A DNA stretch of 5,658 nucleotides from Syntrophomonadaceae bacterium (GTDB lineage Bacteria > Bacillota > Dethiobacteria > PWVN01). The stretch is taken from positions 1 to 5,658 of the forward strand of contig PWVN01000005.1 of the NCBI GenBank assembly GCA_003561835.1. The letters run 5' to 3'. Of the stretch, positions 1 through 5,658 are shown one piece after another (within the stretch, counting starts at the first letter, position 1; every line of letters starts with the position of its first letter). Under the pieces are notes generated by a model. That model was not told where the DNA came from. It made no database searches and worked only from the letters and a program-made list of their open reading frames with translations. The translations under genes and the position numbers were made by a program.

Positions 1-116
1 GCAAAACCGGACTCGATAATATTTTTAACGATGGCATGGCCAATTTTCCCCGGGGTCCGGGAAGCCCCGATGACTGCGATGCTCTCGGGCCGGAAGAAGA
101 GGTCCAGTTCCGCCAT
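1..116 (-). CDS. NDP-forming acetyl/acyl-CoA synthetase, N-terminal fragment (runs off window)
   Basis: The minus-strand reading frame starts with ATG at 116-114 and gives 38 codons before the window edge. It begins MAELDLFFRPESIAVIGAS and continues with PGKIGHAIVKNI. This is the start of the CoA-binding Rossmann domain of ADP-forming acetate/acyl-CoA ligases: the FxPxSIAVIGAS strand and glycine loop followed by PGxxG and a conserved Asn. Family members convert acyl-CoA + ADP + Pi to acid + CoA + ATP in the cytoplasm, as an alpha subunit (about 460 residues) or as a fused protein of about 700; which one applies here cannot be seen. ATG is preferred over an in-frame GTG at 128-126 because homologues begin a few residues before this strand. 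An in-frame TAA lies at 137-135. The Shine-Dalgarno match is only moderate (AGGCGGGTGG). The gene is divergent from the sigma-54 regulator. A protein acetyltransferase (Pat) with a fused domain of this kind is a less likely alternative. Confidence 0.85.
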   Translation of the reverse strand, partial: MAELDLFFRPESIAVIGASRTPGKIGHAIVKNIIESGF

Positions 117-169
117 ATCGATAACCACCCGCCTTTATCAAGTTACTGCCCTCACAAGTCTCCTTTTTT

Positions 170-198
170 ATTATATCAAAGGACGGGGCCGCAAAAAA
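170..198 (-). promoter_or_regulatory. Extended -10 promoter for the minus-strand acyl-CoA synthetase gene
   Basis: On the minus strand TGATATAAT (178-170) is a perfect extended -10 element: TG, one base, TATAAT. Seventeen bases upstream (198-193) is only TTTTTT, a poor -35, which is typical for promoters relying on the extended -10. The predicted start of transcription is near 163, giving a leader of about 47 bases to the ATG at 116. A GGAG at 163-160 lies right at that predicted start and has only a five-codon frame after it (GTG at 155, TGA at 140-138), so I do not treat it as a used ribosome binding site. Confidence 0.55.
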
Positions 199-496
199 GG
201 AAAATGTGCTCCCTGGTCCTTATTTCCCGCAATTTACGCCAATTTGTATACTTTGACAGGGGCCTGCCCGCTGTCGCCCGTGCCTCCCAGGAAAAACCAT
301 GGGCCAGGGAAGAGAAAAATGTCGCTTCGAAGCACATTGCCCGGGAAATCCCTGACCTCCCCAAAGGTCGCCGCCCTTTTCCAGGCCGCCCTTTCCCGCC
401 CCCCTTTAGCCGGGGGAAGGAGGGTTTTCCCCTTCGATAGAGAATAAATACAGGGACCTGAAATTAGAATCCCCAGGATGCCCCCACTTCACTCTC

Positions 497-505
497 AAGG
501 GAGGG
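497..505 (+). promoter_or_regulatory. Ribosome binding site fixing the TTG start of the regulator
   Basis: AAGGGAGGG lies seven bases before TTG at 513-515. This purine-rich Shine-Dalgarno at good spacing supports the unusual TTG start; the next codon, CTG, is the only close alternative. The protein begins LVRDLVP, matching the normal start of a CBS domain. Confidence 0.65.
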
Positions 506-512
506 ACGGACT

Positions 513-2273
513 TTGCTGGTACGGGATCTGGTGCCCCAACGGAAATCCTACCTGAACCTTTCGGACCCCTTTGACCGGATTCTGCGCGCCTTCCTGCAGG
601 AAGAGGCCTCCGTCCTGCCTGTTTACGAGGGTGAGGCCATCATGGGCGTGGTGCGGTTGGCGGATGTCCTGCGGGCCCTCCACAGAAATGACGGCTCTCC
701 CGGGGCCCGGCAGCTCCTCCGCGACGAACCCTACAAGCAGGTCCCCGCTGCTACCCCCGTGAACCGCCTGAAACCCATAACCGACTACCTGCTGGTGGTG
801 AACGAAAAGGGGGAAAAGACGGGGGTGCTGCTCCCCACGGACCTGGCCCGGGCCCTGCCCGGGGCGGCCCGGGATTCCCGGGAGCTGGCCCGGGAACTGG
901 ACGCCACCATCAATTTTTCCTACGACGAAATCTACATTACCGACGGCAAGGGCGTCACCCTGCGGGCCAACGCCGCCTTCGAGGAGAACTGCGGCGTCAG
1001 GGTGGAGGAGATCCTGGGCCGCAGCGTCTTCGACCTGGAAAAGGAGAGGGTGTTCTACCCCTCCGCCACCCGGCTGGTTCTGGAAACCCTGAAACAGCAG
1101 ACCATCCTGCAGACGCAAAAGAGCGGCAAGCAGATCCTGGTGACGGCCACCCCCGTCTTCAACGAGGACGGCAGCATCTTCCGGGTCATCACCAATTCCC
1201 GGAACGTGGATAAGCTGAATGAACTCAAGGAGAAACTGGAGGAGCTGGAGCAGGAGAAGCAGCGCTACTACCAGGAGCTCATGGAGCTGCGGCAGCGGGT
1301 CCTCCAGGAGGAAGCCATCGTGGTTTCCAGCCCGTCCATGCAGAAACTGGTGGCCATGGCGGAAAAAATCGCCAAGGTGGACTCCACCGTCCTCCTCCTG
1401 GGGGAATCGGGGGTGGGCAAGGGGGTCATCGCCGGCCTGATCCACCAGCTGAGCCCCCGCAAGGAGGGGCCCTTCGTCCACATCAACTGCGGCGCTATCC
1501 CGGAAAACCTGCTGGAGAGCGAGCTCTTCGGCTACGAAAGCGGCGCCTTCACCGGGGCCAGCCGGGAAGGGAAGAGGGGGAAGATCGAGCTGGCCTCCGG
1601 CGGCACCGTCTTCCTCGACGAGATCGGCGAGCTCCCCTTGAACCTCCAGACGAAACTCCTCCATGTCATCCAGGAGAAGCAGATGACCCGCATCGGGGGC
1701 ATCAAGGTCATCAAGCTGGATGTCCGCTTTATCGCCGCCACCAACCAGAACCTGGAGGAACACGTGGCCAAGGGGAAATTCCGCCGGGACCTGTTCTTCC
1801 GCCTGAACGTGCTGCCCATCAAGATCCCGCCCCTGCGGGAGCGCCGGGAGGACATCATCCCCCTGACGGAGCAGATTTTAAAGAAATACAACCAGAAATA
1901 CAACACCCGCAAGCGGGTCAAGCCGGAAGTCCTGGACTACTTCCTGTCCTATCCCTGGCCCGGCAACATCCGGGAGCTGGAGAACCTCCTGGAAAGGCTG
2001 GTGGTAGTGGGCGACACCACCATAGCGGCGGAAGACCTGCCCGCCCCCATCAGGAAATCCTACCGCCGGGGGGAGACGGAGAGGGCCTTAAGCCCCCGCT
2101 TTTCCCTGACGGAGAGCCTGGAGGAGTACGAGCGGTCCCTGCTGCAGAAGGTCTTCAACGAGTCCTCCTCAACCTACGAGATGGCGGAGCGGCTGGGGAT
2201 CAACCAATCCACCGTGGTCCGCAAGCTGAAGAAATACCACATCACCCGGAAATCCCCGGGGGAGGAGGGCTGA
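513..2273 (+). CDS. Sigma-54-dependent transcriptional activator with CBS-PAS-AAA+-HTH architecture
   Basis: This 586-residue bacterial enhancer-binding protein should remodel sigma-54 RNA polymerase by ATP hydrolysis. Domains in order: two CBS motifs at about 1-57 (LPVYEG, GVVRLADVLRAL) and 75-116 (LLVVNEKG, GVLLPTDLARAL), likely forming one Bateman module; a PAS domain at about 128-232; a charged coiled coil at about 234-266; and the AAA+ domain at about 270-510. In the AAA+ domain are Walker A GESGVGKG (297-304), the sigma-54 contact loop GAFTGA (344-349), Walker B GGTVFLDE (363-370), the RRDLFFRLNV arginine segment (424-433) and sensor II WPGNIRELEN (482-491). A TyrR/Fis-like helix-turn-helix lies at about 553-576 (AERLGINQSTVVRKLKKY). 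All catalytic motifs are intact, so it should be active. It has no receiver domain, so control is likely by ligands: PAS for a metabolite, CBS perhaps for adenosine nucleotides (inference). Its position upstream of the CoA-transferase and AOR genes suggests it regulates them. The specific inducer cannot be told from sequence. Confidence 0.93.
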   Translation: MLVRDLVPQRKSYLNLSDPFDRILRAFLQEEASVLPVYEGEAIMGVVRLADVLRALHRNDGSPGARQLLRDEPYKQVPAATPVNRLKPITDYLLVVNEKGEKTGVLLPTDLARALPGAARDSRELARELDATINFSYDEIYITDGKGVTLRANAAFEENCGVRVEEILGRSVFDLEKERVFYPSATRLVLETLKQQTILQTQKSGKQILVTATPVFNEDGSIFRVITNSRNVDKLNELKEKLEELEQEKQRYYQELMELRQRVLQEEAIVVSSPSMQKLVAMAEKIAKVDSTVLLLGESGVGKGVIAGLIHQLSPRKEGPFVHINCGAIPENLLESELFGYESGAFTGASREGKRGKIELASGGTVFLDEIGELPLNLQTKLLHVIQEKQMTRIGGIKVIKLDVRFIAATNQNLEEHVAKGKFRRDLFFRLNVLPIKIPPLRERREDIIPLTEQILKKYNQKYNTRKRVKPEVLDYFLSYPWPGNIRELENLLERLVVVGDTTIAAEDLPAPIRKSYRRGETERALSPRFSLTESLEEYERSLLQKVFNESSSTYEMAERLGINQSTVVRKLKKYHITRKSPGEEG

Positions 2274-2288
2274 TCTTCCACCCGGGGA
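2253..2288 (+). other. Strong stem-loop enclosing the regulator stop codon
   Basis: An 8-bp stem pairs 2253-2260 (TCCCCGGG) with 2281-2288 (CCCGGGGA). After a single bulged A at 2280, a 6-bp inner stem pairs 2261-2266 (GGAGGA) with 2274-2279 (TCTTCC), including one G-U pair. The seven-base loop 2267-2273 contains the TGA stop. No T-run follows, so it is not a standard intrinsic terminator. It may act as an mRNA 3' stabiliser, partial terminator or processing site between the regulator and the downstream genes. Confidence 0.55.
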
Positions 2289-2365
2289 GGATGGCGCCTG
2301 TGCCCTGCACCCGAGCCCCACACCCAAAACCCAACGATAAACAAAAAAAGGAGTGGTCTTAAGAG

Positions 2366-3865
2366 ATGAGTCTGGAGAGAATTCTGCACCCGGGGGCAAG
2401 AAAACTGGTGGTTTCCCCGGAGGAGGCCGCCGCCCTCATCGAGGACGGCATGAATGTGGGCTGCAGCGGCTTTGCCCGGGCCGGCTACCCCAAGGTGGTC
2501 CCCACAGCCCTGGCCCGTCAGGTGGCCGAGGGGCGGCAGGCCCGCATCAACGTCTGGACCGGCGCCTCGGTGGGGGAAGAGCTGGACGGCGTCCTGAGCA
2601 GCCAGGGAGCCATCCATAAGCGGCTCCCCTACCAGTCCATCAAGTCCATTCGCAAGCACATCAACAGCGGCGCCATCGAATTCATCGACCAGCACCTGAG
2701 CCGCACCCCCGAGATGGTCCGTTACGGGCAGCTGGGGGACCTGGATGTGGCCATTATCGAAGCCCTGGCCATCGACGAACAGGGCAACATCATCCTGACC
2801 ACCTCCGTCGGCAACTCCCCCACCTATGTAAAGAAAGCCAAAAAAATCATCGTGGAGGTCAACACGGCCCAGCCCCCGGAGTTGGCCGACATCCACGACA
2901 TTTACGTCCCCGAGGACCCGCCCCACCGGAAGCCCATCCCCATCACCCACACCTCCCAGCGAATCGGCACCCCCTACATCCCCGCCTCCTGGGGGGAGAT
3001 CACCTGCATCGTGGAATCCCACATCCCTGACAACCCCTACAACATCATGCCGGGGGACGGAGACACCAAAAAGATGGCCGGGTATTTCTGCGATTTCCTC
3101 TCCCAGGAGGTCAAGGCGGGCAGGCTGCCGGCCGGGCTCCTCCCCATGCAGTCGGGGGTGGGCACCATCGCCAACGCCGTCCTCTACGGCCTGGTGGATT
3201 CCGCCTTCAACGAGATCGAGATTTACTCGGAAGTCCTCCAGGACTCCGTCTTCGAGCTGATCGACTCCGGCAAGCTGAAAGGGGCCTGCGGCACCGTCAT
3301 CACCCTCTCGGAAACGGGCCAGAAGACCTTCCGGAAGAACATCAAGACCTACCGGGAAAAGGTGGTCCTGCGCCCCCAGGAGCTGACCAACCACCCGGAG
3401 ATCATCCGCAGGCTGGGCCTCATCACCATGAATACCGCCGTGGAGGCCGATATCTACGGCCACGTCAACTCCAGCCACGTTCTGGGCAGCCAGCTTATCA
3501 ACGGCATCGGGGGTTCCGGGGACTTCGCCCGGAACGGCTACCTGAACATCTTCCTGACCCCTTCCACAGCCAGGGGAGGGGACATCTCCTCCATCGTCCC
3601 CATGGTGGCCCACGTGGACCACACGGAGCACGATGTGATGGTCATCATCACGGAGCAGGGGGTGGCCGACCTCCGCGGCCTTTCCGCCCGGGAGCGGGCC
3701 AGGGCCATCATCGAGAACTGCGCCCACCCCGACTACAGGCCCCACCTGCAGGACTACTTCCGGGAAGCCGGCCGGAAGACGGGGGGGAACATGCCCCACC
3801 TCCTGGACGAGGCCTTAAAGTGGCACATCCGCCTGCGGGATACGGGCACCATGCGGGTAGGCTGA
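2366..3865 (+). CDS. Acetyl-CoA hydrolase/transferase family CoA-transferase (succinyl-CoA:acetate type)
   Basis: This 499-residue cytoplasmic class I CoA-transferase has the length of the Cat1/Ach1/AarC group (about 490-540), so it looks complete. The family moves CoA between acyl-CoA and a free acid through a glutamyl-CoA thioester, typically succinyl-CoA + acetate to succinate + acetyl-CoA. Visible marks are the N-terminal SGFARAGYPKVVP (34-46), SGVGTIANAVLYGL (263-276), and YSEVLQD (287-293), whose E289 fits the catalytic glutamate. Next come the glycine loop GIGGSGDFARNG (380-391) and the C-terminal block MVAHVDHTEHDVMVI...TEQGVADLRGLS (413-440). The ATG at 2366 is the first start after an in-frame TAA. 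AAGGAG at 2348-2353 is a good ribosome binding site, though its 12-base spacing is long. The gene lies 92 bases after the regulator and before an aminotransferase remnant and an AOR gene. The exact acids used (succinate, propionate, butyrate, acetate) are inferred from the family only; a hydrolase role is less likely. Confidence 0.92.
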   Translation: MSLERILHPGARKLVVSPEEAAALIEDGMNVGCSGFARAGYPKVVPTALARQVAEGRQARINVWTGASVGEELDGVLSSQGAIHKRLPYQSIKSIRKHINSGAIEFIDQHLSRTPEMVRYGQLGDLDVAIIEALAIDEQGNIILTTSVGNSPTYVKKAKKIIVEVNTAQPPELADIHDIYVPEDPPHRKPIPITHTSQRIGTPYIPASWGEITCIVESHIPDNPYNIMPGDGDTKKMAGYFCDFLSQEVKAGRLPAGLLPMQSGVGTIANAVLYGLVDSAFNEIEIYSEVLQDSVFELIDSGKLKGACGTVITLSETGQKTFRKNIKTYREKVVLRPQELTNHPEIIRRLGLITMNTAVEADIYGHVNSSHVLGSQLINGIGGSGDFARNGYLNIFLTPSTARGGDISSIVPMVAHVDHTEHDVMVIITEQGVADLRGLSARERARAIIENCAHPDYRPHLQDYFREAGRKTGGNMPHLLDEALKWHIRLRDTGTMRVG

Positions 3866-3894
3866 CCCGACGGGGGAGCCGGCCCCCGTCAGGG
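3866..3894 (+). other. GC-rich hairpin directly after the CoA-transferase stop
   Basis: GACGGGGG at 3869-3876 pairs perfectly with CCCCCGTC at 3883-3890 around a six-base loop. CCC at 3866-3868 can add three pairs with GGG at 3892-3894 past a bulged A. The next bases (CCGGGACTTTCTC) give only a weak, displaced pyrimidine run, so termination is possible but not convincing. It lies immediately upstream of the aminotransferase remnant and may be the original end of the CoA-transferase transcript. Confidence 0.45.
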
Positions 3895-3904
3895 CCGGGA
3901 CTTT

Positions 3905-4426
3905 CTCCCGCTCTCCCACAGCGGCGTGGTCCCCGACCTCATCACTATGGCCAAGGGCCTGGCTGCCGGCATGCCCATCAGCGCCGTCACCGGCCGGGCG
4001 GAAGTCATGGATGCCCCGGACAAGGGCGAGATTGGCGGCACCTACAGCGGCAACCCCCTGGCTGCCGTCGCTGCCCTGAAGGTCCTGGAGATCATGGAAG
4101 GCCCGGGGTTCATGGACCGGGCCCGGGAAGTGGGCCGCATCACCTTCGAGCGCTTCAACGCCATGAAGGAGAAGTTCTCCATCATCGGCGATGTCCGGGG
4201 CCAGGGAGCCATGGTGGCCATGGAGCTGGTCAAGGACCGGGATACCAAGGAGCCCCTGCTGGTGGCCCCCATCCTGTCGGAAGCCCACCAGAAGGGCCTG
4301 CTTCTCATCTCCGCCGGCATTTACGGCAACGTGATCCGGGTCCTCATGCCCCTGGTCATCACCGACGAGCAGATGGAAGAGGGCTTTGCCATCATGGAAG
4401 AGGCCCTGGCCAACGTAAACGTCTAG
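3905..4426 (+). pseudogene. gabT: GabT-like class III aminotransferase, N-terminally truncated remnant
   Basis: Only the C-terminal part of a PLP-dependent omega-amino acid (GABA-type) aminotransferase is present. Recognisable homology starts at about 3917 (HSGVVPDLITMAKG) and runs without frameshift to TAG at 4426. Counting from GTG 3926, K10 in TMAKG is the PLP lysine, equivalent to E. coli GabT K268. GGTYSGNP (37-44) is the phosphate-binding loop, IGDVRGQGAM (87-96) is typical of the family, and R138 in NVIRVLMPL matches the substrate carboxylate arginine R398. About 250 N-terminal residues are missing, including the cofactor-phosphate Gly-Ser/Thr site and the aspartate that binds the pyridine nitrogen, so it cannot be catalytic. 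GTG 3926 has no Shine-Dalgarno: the bases before it are C-rich. The open frame runs back to the TGA of the CoA-transferase, in the same frame. The surviving part is undamaged, which suggests a recent deletion; a misassembly is the other explanation. The exact left junction (about 3895-3917) is uncertain. Confidence 0.85.
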
Positions 4427-4443
4427 GAACCGCCAATACGCAC

Positions 4444-4450
4444 GGGAGGA
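4444..4450 (+). promoter_or_regulatory. Ribosome binding site choosing the second ATG of the AOR gene
   Basis: GGGAGGA ends immediately before an in-frame ATG at 4451, which is too close to be used, and six bases before a second ATG at 4457. The spacing favours 4457. So does the protein start MYGFYNKILRVNL, which matches the usual MYG... beginning of the family. Confidence 0.7.
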
Positions 4451-4456
4451 ATGCCC

Positions 4457-5658
4457 ATGTACGGTTTTTACAATAAGATCCTGAGAGTGAACCTGACCGA
4501 TCAAACCTTCAAGGAAGAGCCCCTGTCCGACGAGGTCCTGAAGCAGAACCTGGGGGGAAAGGGCCTGGCCACCCACCTGCTCCTTAAGACGGTCCCGGCG
4601 GGGGCGGACCCCCTGGGCCCCGAAAACGTCCTCATCTTCACCACGGGGCCGGCCGGCGGGACGGGGCTTCCCCCCGCCAGCCGCTACGGGGTTTTCACCA
4701 AATCCCCCCAGACGGGGGCCTACCTGGAATCCTACTCGGGGGGGAGCGTGGCCCCCTACATCAAGGCCGCCGGCTACGACGCCCTCCTCCTGGAGGGGGC
4801 GGGGGGGATGCCCGTCTACCTCCACGTCACCCCCACGGGAGTCACCTTCCACGACGCCTTCCACATGTGGGGGAAGGAATGCTACGAGACGGAGGACATG
4901 GTCCGGGAGGAGGTAAAGGAAAAGGCGGAAGCCGTGGTCATCGGCCCCGCCGGGGAGAACCTGGTGGCCCTGGCCGGGATCAGCAACGACTACTGGCGCT
5001 GCGCCGGCCGCGGCGGCGCCGGGGCCGTCATGGGCTCCAAGAAGGTCAAGGCCATCGCCTTCAGCGGCGACCGGGAGGCGGAGGTGGCGGACCCGGAGCT
5101 CTTAAAGGAGTTCACCGCCGGGCTGCGGGATAAGGGGAAAGACAACCCGGGGGTCCATGCCTACCGCAACCTGGGGACCCCCATGATGGTCAAGACCTTA
5201 AACGACGCCGGCGCCTTCCCCACCCGCTACTGGCAGGCGGGGCGCTTCGAGGGCCAGGAGAAGATCAACGCCGACTACATGCAGAAGCACTTCAAGGTGA
5301 AGCCCAGGGCCTGCACCCGCTGCTTCATGGCCTGCGGCAAGCTCAGCACCGTCCTGGAAGGGCCCCGCAAGGGCCTGAAGGTGGAGGGCCCCGAATACGA
5401 GACCATCTATGCCTTCGGCGGCCTCTGCCTCATCGACAGCCTGGAAGAGATCCTCTACCTGAACGACCTCTGCGACCGCCTGGGCCTGGATACCATCAGC
5501 GGCGGCAACCTGGTGGCCTTTGCCATGGAGGCGGGCCGGCGGGGTCGGCTGGAAGGGGCCCCCGCCTACGGGGACGCTGAAGGGGCCGCCGCCCTCATCA
5601 AAGAGATCGCCACCCGGAAAGGGCTGGGCGCCCTCCTGGCCGACGGCATCAAGGCCGC
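4457..5658 (+). CDS. aor: Aldehyde ferredoxin oxidoreductase family protein, N-terminal 400 residues (runs off window)
   Basis: This is a tungsten- (or molybdenum-) bis-pterin enzyme, normally about 600-620 residues, of which 400 are visible. The AOR family oxidises aldehydes to acids and passes two electrons to ferredoxin. It begins MYGFYNKILRVNL. It carries GGKGLA (33-38), TGPAGGTGLPPASRYGVFTKSP (63-84, typical TGP...SRY...TKSP block), IGPAGENLV (162-170) and AGRGGAGAVMGSKKVKAI (183-200). The cluster motif C286-x2-C289-x3-C293 binds the [4Fe-4S] together with a fourth Cys beyond the window. EGPEYET follows at 310-316, then the pterin motif D340-x2-GLD345. These positions closely track P. 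furiosus AOR (C288, C291, C295). It starts 30 bases after the aminotransferase remnant, so the two were probably one transcript. The subfamily and substrate (acetaldehyde, succinate semialdehyde, glyceraldehyde-3-phosphate or others) cannot be fixed without the C-terminal third; the general family is clear. Confidence 0.93.
   Translation, partial: MYGFYNKILRVNLTDQTFKEEPLSDEVLKQNLGGKGLATHLLLKTVPAGADPLGPENVLIFTTGPAGGTGLPPASRYGVFTKSPQTGAYLESYSGGSVAPYIKAAGYDALLLEGAGGMPVYLHVTPTGVTFHDAFHMWGKECYETEDMVREEVKEKAEAVVIGPAGENLVALAGISNDYWRCAGRGGAGAVMGSKKVKAIAFSGDREAEVADPELLKEFTAGLRDKGKDNPGVHAYRNLGTPMMVKTLNDAGAFPTRYWQAGRFEGQEKINADYMQKHFKVKPRACTRCFMACGKLSTVLEGPRKGLKVEGPEYETIYAFGGLCLIDSLEEILYLNDLCDRLGLDTISGGNLVAFAMEAGRRGRLEGAPAYGDAEGAAALIKEIATRKGLGALLADGIKA

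Larger units (their letters stand above)
117..512. other. Divergent intergenic region, no gene seen
   Basis: This region of about 400 bases separates the minus-strand synthetase from the plus-strand regulator. The open frames in it have low-complexity Pro/Arg-rich translations and no recognisable family, so I see no gene. It is more A+T-rich at about 120-260, next to the minus-strand promoter, and becomes C-rich at 355-425. For the regulator, TAGAAT at 465-470 is the best -10 match, but no good -35 lies 16-18 bases upstream, so the regulator promoter is unresolved. An isolated TTGACA at 253-258 has no -10 at the right spacing. An imperfect hairpin (C400-C404 with G412-G416) followed by TTTT at 425-428 is weak. 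No correctly spaced sigma-54 -24/-12 element was found on either strand. Confidence 0.6.

Noticed and set aside
229..242. Minus-strand TTGGCGTAAATTGC resembling a sigma-54 promoter
   Set aside because: GG and GC are separated by 8 bases instead of 10, and the spacing is strict. A much better extended -10 promoter lies downstream at 178-170.
253..258. Perfect TTGACA -35 hexamer on the plus strand
   Set aside because: The bases 17 positions downstream are GCCCGT, not a -10, and the next gene starts 250 bases away.
31..447. Two overlapping plus-strand open frames and a minus-strand frame (176-364) in the divergent region
   Set aside because: Their translations are low-complexity Pro/Arg/Ser-rich with no recognisable domain, they overlap one another and a promoter, and the first overlaps the antiparallel synthetase start.
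495..1763. Long minus-strand open frame opposite the regulator
   Set aside because: It is antisense to a protein with all AAA+ motifs intact. Its Leu/Gln/Gly/Asp-rich translation is the usual shadow of G+C-rich coding sequence.
2174..3799. 541-codon minus-strand open frame opposite the CoA-transferase
   Set aside because: Shadow of the conserved CoA-transferase frame. Its composition is Gly/Asp/Val-rich with no family match, and it spans the intergenic gap.
4738..4807. Runs of seven G in the AOR gene (4738-4744 and 4801-4807), with a similar run at 3781-3787 in the CoA-transferase, as possible slippage or phase-variation sites
   Set aside because: All three are in frame, encode expected glycines, and are ordinary for this base composition; no frameshift is seen.
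3815..4864. 349-codon minus-strand open frame opposite the aminotransferase remnant and AOR start
   Set aside because: Antisense to two clearly recognisable protein families; no ribosome binding site or domain supports it.

Overview
This is a G+C-rich window with strong AGGAG-type ribosome binding sites and one TTG start. It reads like an anaerobic, probably thermophilic or syntrophic Firmicute (Moorella / Desulfotomaculum-like clostridia). That guess rests on gene content (a sigma-54 activator, a tungsten-type aldehyde:ferredoxin oxidoreductase, a CoA-transferase and an ADP-forming acyl-CoA synthetase) and not on any phylogenetic marker.

Layout. Positions 1-116 hold, on the minus strand, the first 38 codons of an NDP-forming acetyl/acyl-CoA synthetase, transcribed out of the window. 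Positions 117-512 are a non-coding divergent region with a clear extended -10 promoter for the minus-strand gene. Positions 513-2273 encode a sigma-54-dependent activator with a CBS pair, a PAS domain, an AAA+ domain and a C-terminal helix-turn-helix. A strong stem-loop straddles its stop codon (2253-2288). Positions 2366-3865 encode a full-length acetyl-CoA hydrolase/transferase family CoA-transferase of the succinate CoA-transferase type, followed at once by another GC-rich hairpin (3866-3894). Positions about 3905-4426 carry only the C-terminal ~170 residues of a GabT-like class III aminotransferase, with no N-terminal half and no ribosome binding site: a decayed or deleted gene. Positions 4457-5658 are the first 400 codons of an aldehyde ferredoxin oxidoreductase family protein that continues past the window.

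How the genes may work together (inference). A class III omega-aminotransferase turns an omega-amino acid such as GABA into a semialdehyde. The AOR would oxidise the aldehyde to the acid and reduce ferredoxin. The CoA-transferase would exchange CoA between acids such as succinate and acetate. The divergent ADP-forming synthetase could recover ATP from the acyl-CoA. The sigma-54 activator would control the set in response to a small ligand (PAS) and perhaps adenylate charge (CBS). In this genome the aminotransferase step has apparently been lost locally, so either another aminotransferase supplies the aldehyde or the remaining genes now serve other aldehydes.
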